Assembly (NCBI RefSeq): GCF_024679245.1
Contig: NC_090172.1
Span: 5,538,946 to 5,602,945, forward strand
Reading direction: 5' to 3'
Length of the DNA stretch: 64,000 nucleotides
From: Pseudorasbora parva
Lineage: Eukaryota > Chordata > Actinopteri > Cypriniformes > Gobionidae
Part shown: in pieces, positions 62,198-64,000 of the stretch
How positions within the stretch are numbered: the stretch's first letter is position 1
How the letters are laid out: each line of letters starts with the position of its first letter
Notes under the pieces: generated by a model
What the model saw: only the letters and a program-made list of their open reading frames with translations
Databases searched by the model: none
What the model was told of the DNA's origin: nothing
Position numbers and translations under genes: made by a program

Positions 62198-62950
62198 TTA
62201 CAAAGATGTTAAAAAGGTTGACACAGTATCAAAAGCAGCACACCATACATTTACAGTCTTGATATTAGCTCCATGCATGCGAGCAGTTGAGAGTTCCATC
62301 GATATAATGTCCAACAAAAACGCTGACCATGTTCGCCTGTCCATTGTGTGAGGAGGGTTCCAGCGGTTAACTAGCATTTTTTTTGCCGCTGTGAGTGCGG
62401 CCAACAGTAAGGATCTTTGTTGAATAGATAAAGTAAGGTTCCAAAAATCATTAAAAAAGAAGTGGCGTGGGGTGAGACATATATCAGAGCCCAAAAAATA
62501 TGATAAGTCCTGTGAGAGCTGAGTCCAAAAGGGTGAGAGAGAAGGACAGTCCCAGAAAAAATGCAAGTATGTGCCTAAAGATCCTTCAGAACAAAGATTA
62601 CACTTAGGAGAAGAGGACAGATTCATATAGAAACGTCTCATAGGAGTCAAGTAAACATGAAGTAATTTCCAATGTATCATTTGATGATTGGGGTTCTTTG
62701 AAGACAGCTTAAACATCCTCCATACCTGATCCGAAAATACAACATCCACATCTTCATTAAGATCCCTGGCCCAAACAGTTGTAATAGATAAGGTTTTGTA
62801 TAGATGTTCGAGAAGATACGAATAAATAACTGAAACAGAAGAGAGAGATTTCTCAGAAGGAAGGATTAATTTACGTAAAGGGTGAAGAGGTAAATGGGAG
62901 TCCCAAGGCACCCCATAGGCCCGAAGGGCTGATCTTATACGCAAATACAT
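62198..62950 (-). pseudogene. LINE ORF2 C-terminal part
   Basis: This is the C-terminal continuation of the reverse transcriptase in a different frame. It contains the CNLCSEGSLGTYLHFFWDCP zinc-knuckle-like motif (C-x2-C-x8-H-x4-C) typical of L1-clade ORF2 ends. The apparent Met at 62950 lies within the original protein and is not a start. The rest is open to the natural stop at 62198, so the copy is well preserved apart from the frameshift. Confidence 0.87.
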
Positions 62951-64000
62951 AAAAAAGATGTAGCTTGTAAATTATATTGGTCTTTAATGTTCTGAAATGA
63001 TTTTAGACCCATATCATCGTATATATCTCCCAGAGTGTTTACTTTATTCTGAGTCCAGTGCGGGCAGTGAAATGGGGCCTTGCCTGACAAAAGATTATTA
63101 TTGTGGAAAATTGGTGAATGTTTATGCCAGATTGTAACTTGATGTGATTGTTTTTCCACTTCCCTCCAAGTGGAGATGAGATGAGTTATAATTGGACCAA
63201 ACTTGGATTTGCACTGCCTCAGTGGAACCCCCGAGAAAACAAGATGTTTCAATTCATAGGGATAGACTATAGATTCCTCAATTGCTTTCCATGACACAGA
63301 AGCATCAGGGTCAAACCAGACTGTTAAAGGGCGGAGAGTAAAGGCTTGAGCATACAGTCTAAAATTTGGGAAAGACAGACCTCCATGTGATCTAGAGCGC
63401 TGTAAAGTTGTCAGCTTAATTCGAGGACGTTTCCCATTCCATATATAACGAGAAACACATGCATCCAGTTTTTTCCAGTGACCAGCAGGTGGAGAAAGAG
63501 GAATCATAGATGAAAAGAAATTAATACGTGGGAGAATGTTCATTTTAACCACCGATACCCGAGCATGAAAGGAAGTTGGGAGACGGGACCAATTTTCCAA
63601 GTCAGAGTTTACTTTCAGTAAAATACTATTCAGGTTTTTTGAAATAATTTCCTGCAGGTTTGGAAAGATATCTATGCCCAGATACTTAAAGGATTTAACC
63701 ACCGGAATAGATACGAATAGGGGTGTGGGATCAGCTTCAAAATTTAGTGGGAGTAAACATGACTTGCTCCAATTAATTTTAAACCCAGAGAGGGATCCAA
63801 AGTGATCAAATAAATTTAACACATGAGGGATAGAATGTGACGGTTTCTCCAAAAACAATAAGATGTCGTCAGCAAACAATGAAATATGATGGTATGTGTT
63901 CTTGATAATTATTGGGGCAATAGTTTCTGATTGGCGGACCGCTTGAGCTAAGGGTTCCAAGGATAAGGCAAATAACAAAGGAGAAAGCGGGCAACCCTGA
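62935..64000 (-). pseudogene. LINE ORF2 reverse transcriptase, partial and frameshifted
   Basis: The frame is open to the window edge and starts in QGCPLSPLLFALSLEPLAQ, so position 63978 is an internal Leu (TTG) and not a start. The catalytic FADD motif (YHHISLFADDILLFL) is at about 63865-63876. SGFKINWSKS and KYLGIDIFPNLQE follow, then the thumb and connector. These are L1-clade non-LTR reverse transcriptase motifs. The frame ends in a stop at 62935 because of a one-base shift in a T run near 62954, after which the protein continues in another frame (62198-62950). Confidence 0.9.

Larger units (their letters stand above)
61956..64000 (-). mobile_element. L1-clade LINE, 3' part, continuing beyond the window
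   Basis: The coding part at 62198-64000 is followed by a 3'UTR down to an A-rich end near 61956-61970, with AATAAA on the minus strand at about 61982-61988, just upstream of the A-rich tail. This is the arrangement expected of a retrotransposed L1-type copy. The 5' end and the other target-site edge lie outside the window. It has inserted into the TTAA element that starts at 61556. Confidence 0.85.

Noticed and set aside
63978..63978. Start codon of a 347-residue LINE protein
   Set aside because: The codon is TTG and the frame continues upstream to the window edge with conserved reverse transcriptase residues.

Overview
The window is vertebrate genomic DNA from a ray-finned fish, most likely a cyprinid (carp or zebrafish relative). 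It is AT-rich, has long introns with GT-AG splice sites, and is crowded with repeat types familiar from cyprinid genomes: a CA-microsatellite-bearing dispersed repeat, Tc1-like transposons, hAT and TTAA-flanked MITEs, and an L1-clade LINE. The host assignment rests on this repeat spectrum and on the gene, not on a database search.

The only host gene I can support is one membrane-type matrix metalloproteinase, mmp15 (MT2-MMP), on the minus strand from the start codon at 57463 to the stop codon at 19174. I could build a complete model of ten coding exons with consensus splice sites. Their phases join without a break into 1980 nt, or 659 residues plus stop, close to the roughly 669 residues of human MMP15. 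In order the exons give: signal peptide (57335-57463), propeptide (42646-42794), cysteine switch and furin site (41479-41601), first half of the catalytic domain (40781-41088), zinc-binding helix (36051-36212), proline-rich hinge and start of the hemopexin domain (31534-31745), three hemopexin exons (26729-26867, 22867-23017, 21005-21123), and a last exon with the end of the hemopexin domain, stalk, transmembrane helix and short cytoplasmic tail (19174-19661). A CpG-rich stretch at about 57700-58200 is the likely promoter and 5'UTR. Teleosts keep mmp15a and mmp15b; I cannot say which this is.

Region by region: 1-13.3 kb is intergenic or distal 3' flank made largely of transposons (CA-repeat cluster, three decayed Tc1-like elements, one LTR-like repeat, hAT MITEs). 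From 13.3 to 19.2 kb is the 3' flank or possible 3'UTR, with a degenerate minisatellite. From 19.2 to 57.5 kb is mmp15, whose introns hold four elements with confirmed or near-confirmed terminal structure, many foldback MITEs, and a 51-bp minisatellite of uniform unit length in intron 1. From 58.2 to 64 kb is upstream intergenic DNA with a degenerate satellite, MITEs, a THAP-like TTAA element, and the 3' part of an L1-like LINE that runs off the window.

I found no sign of a wholly new biological system. The observations most worth a second look are the in-frame (Asp-Lys)8 microsatellite in the Mmp15 stalk, the 51-bp array that repeats a full NF-Y (CCAAT) consensus about 21 times without any length change, and the nested insertion history at 61-64 kb.
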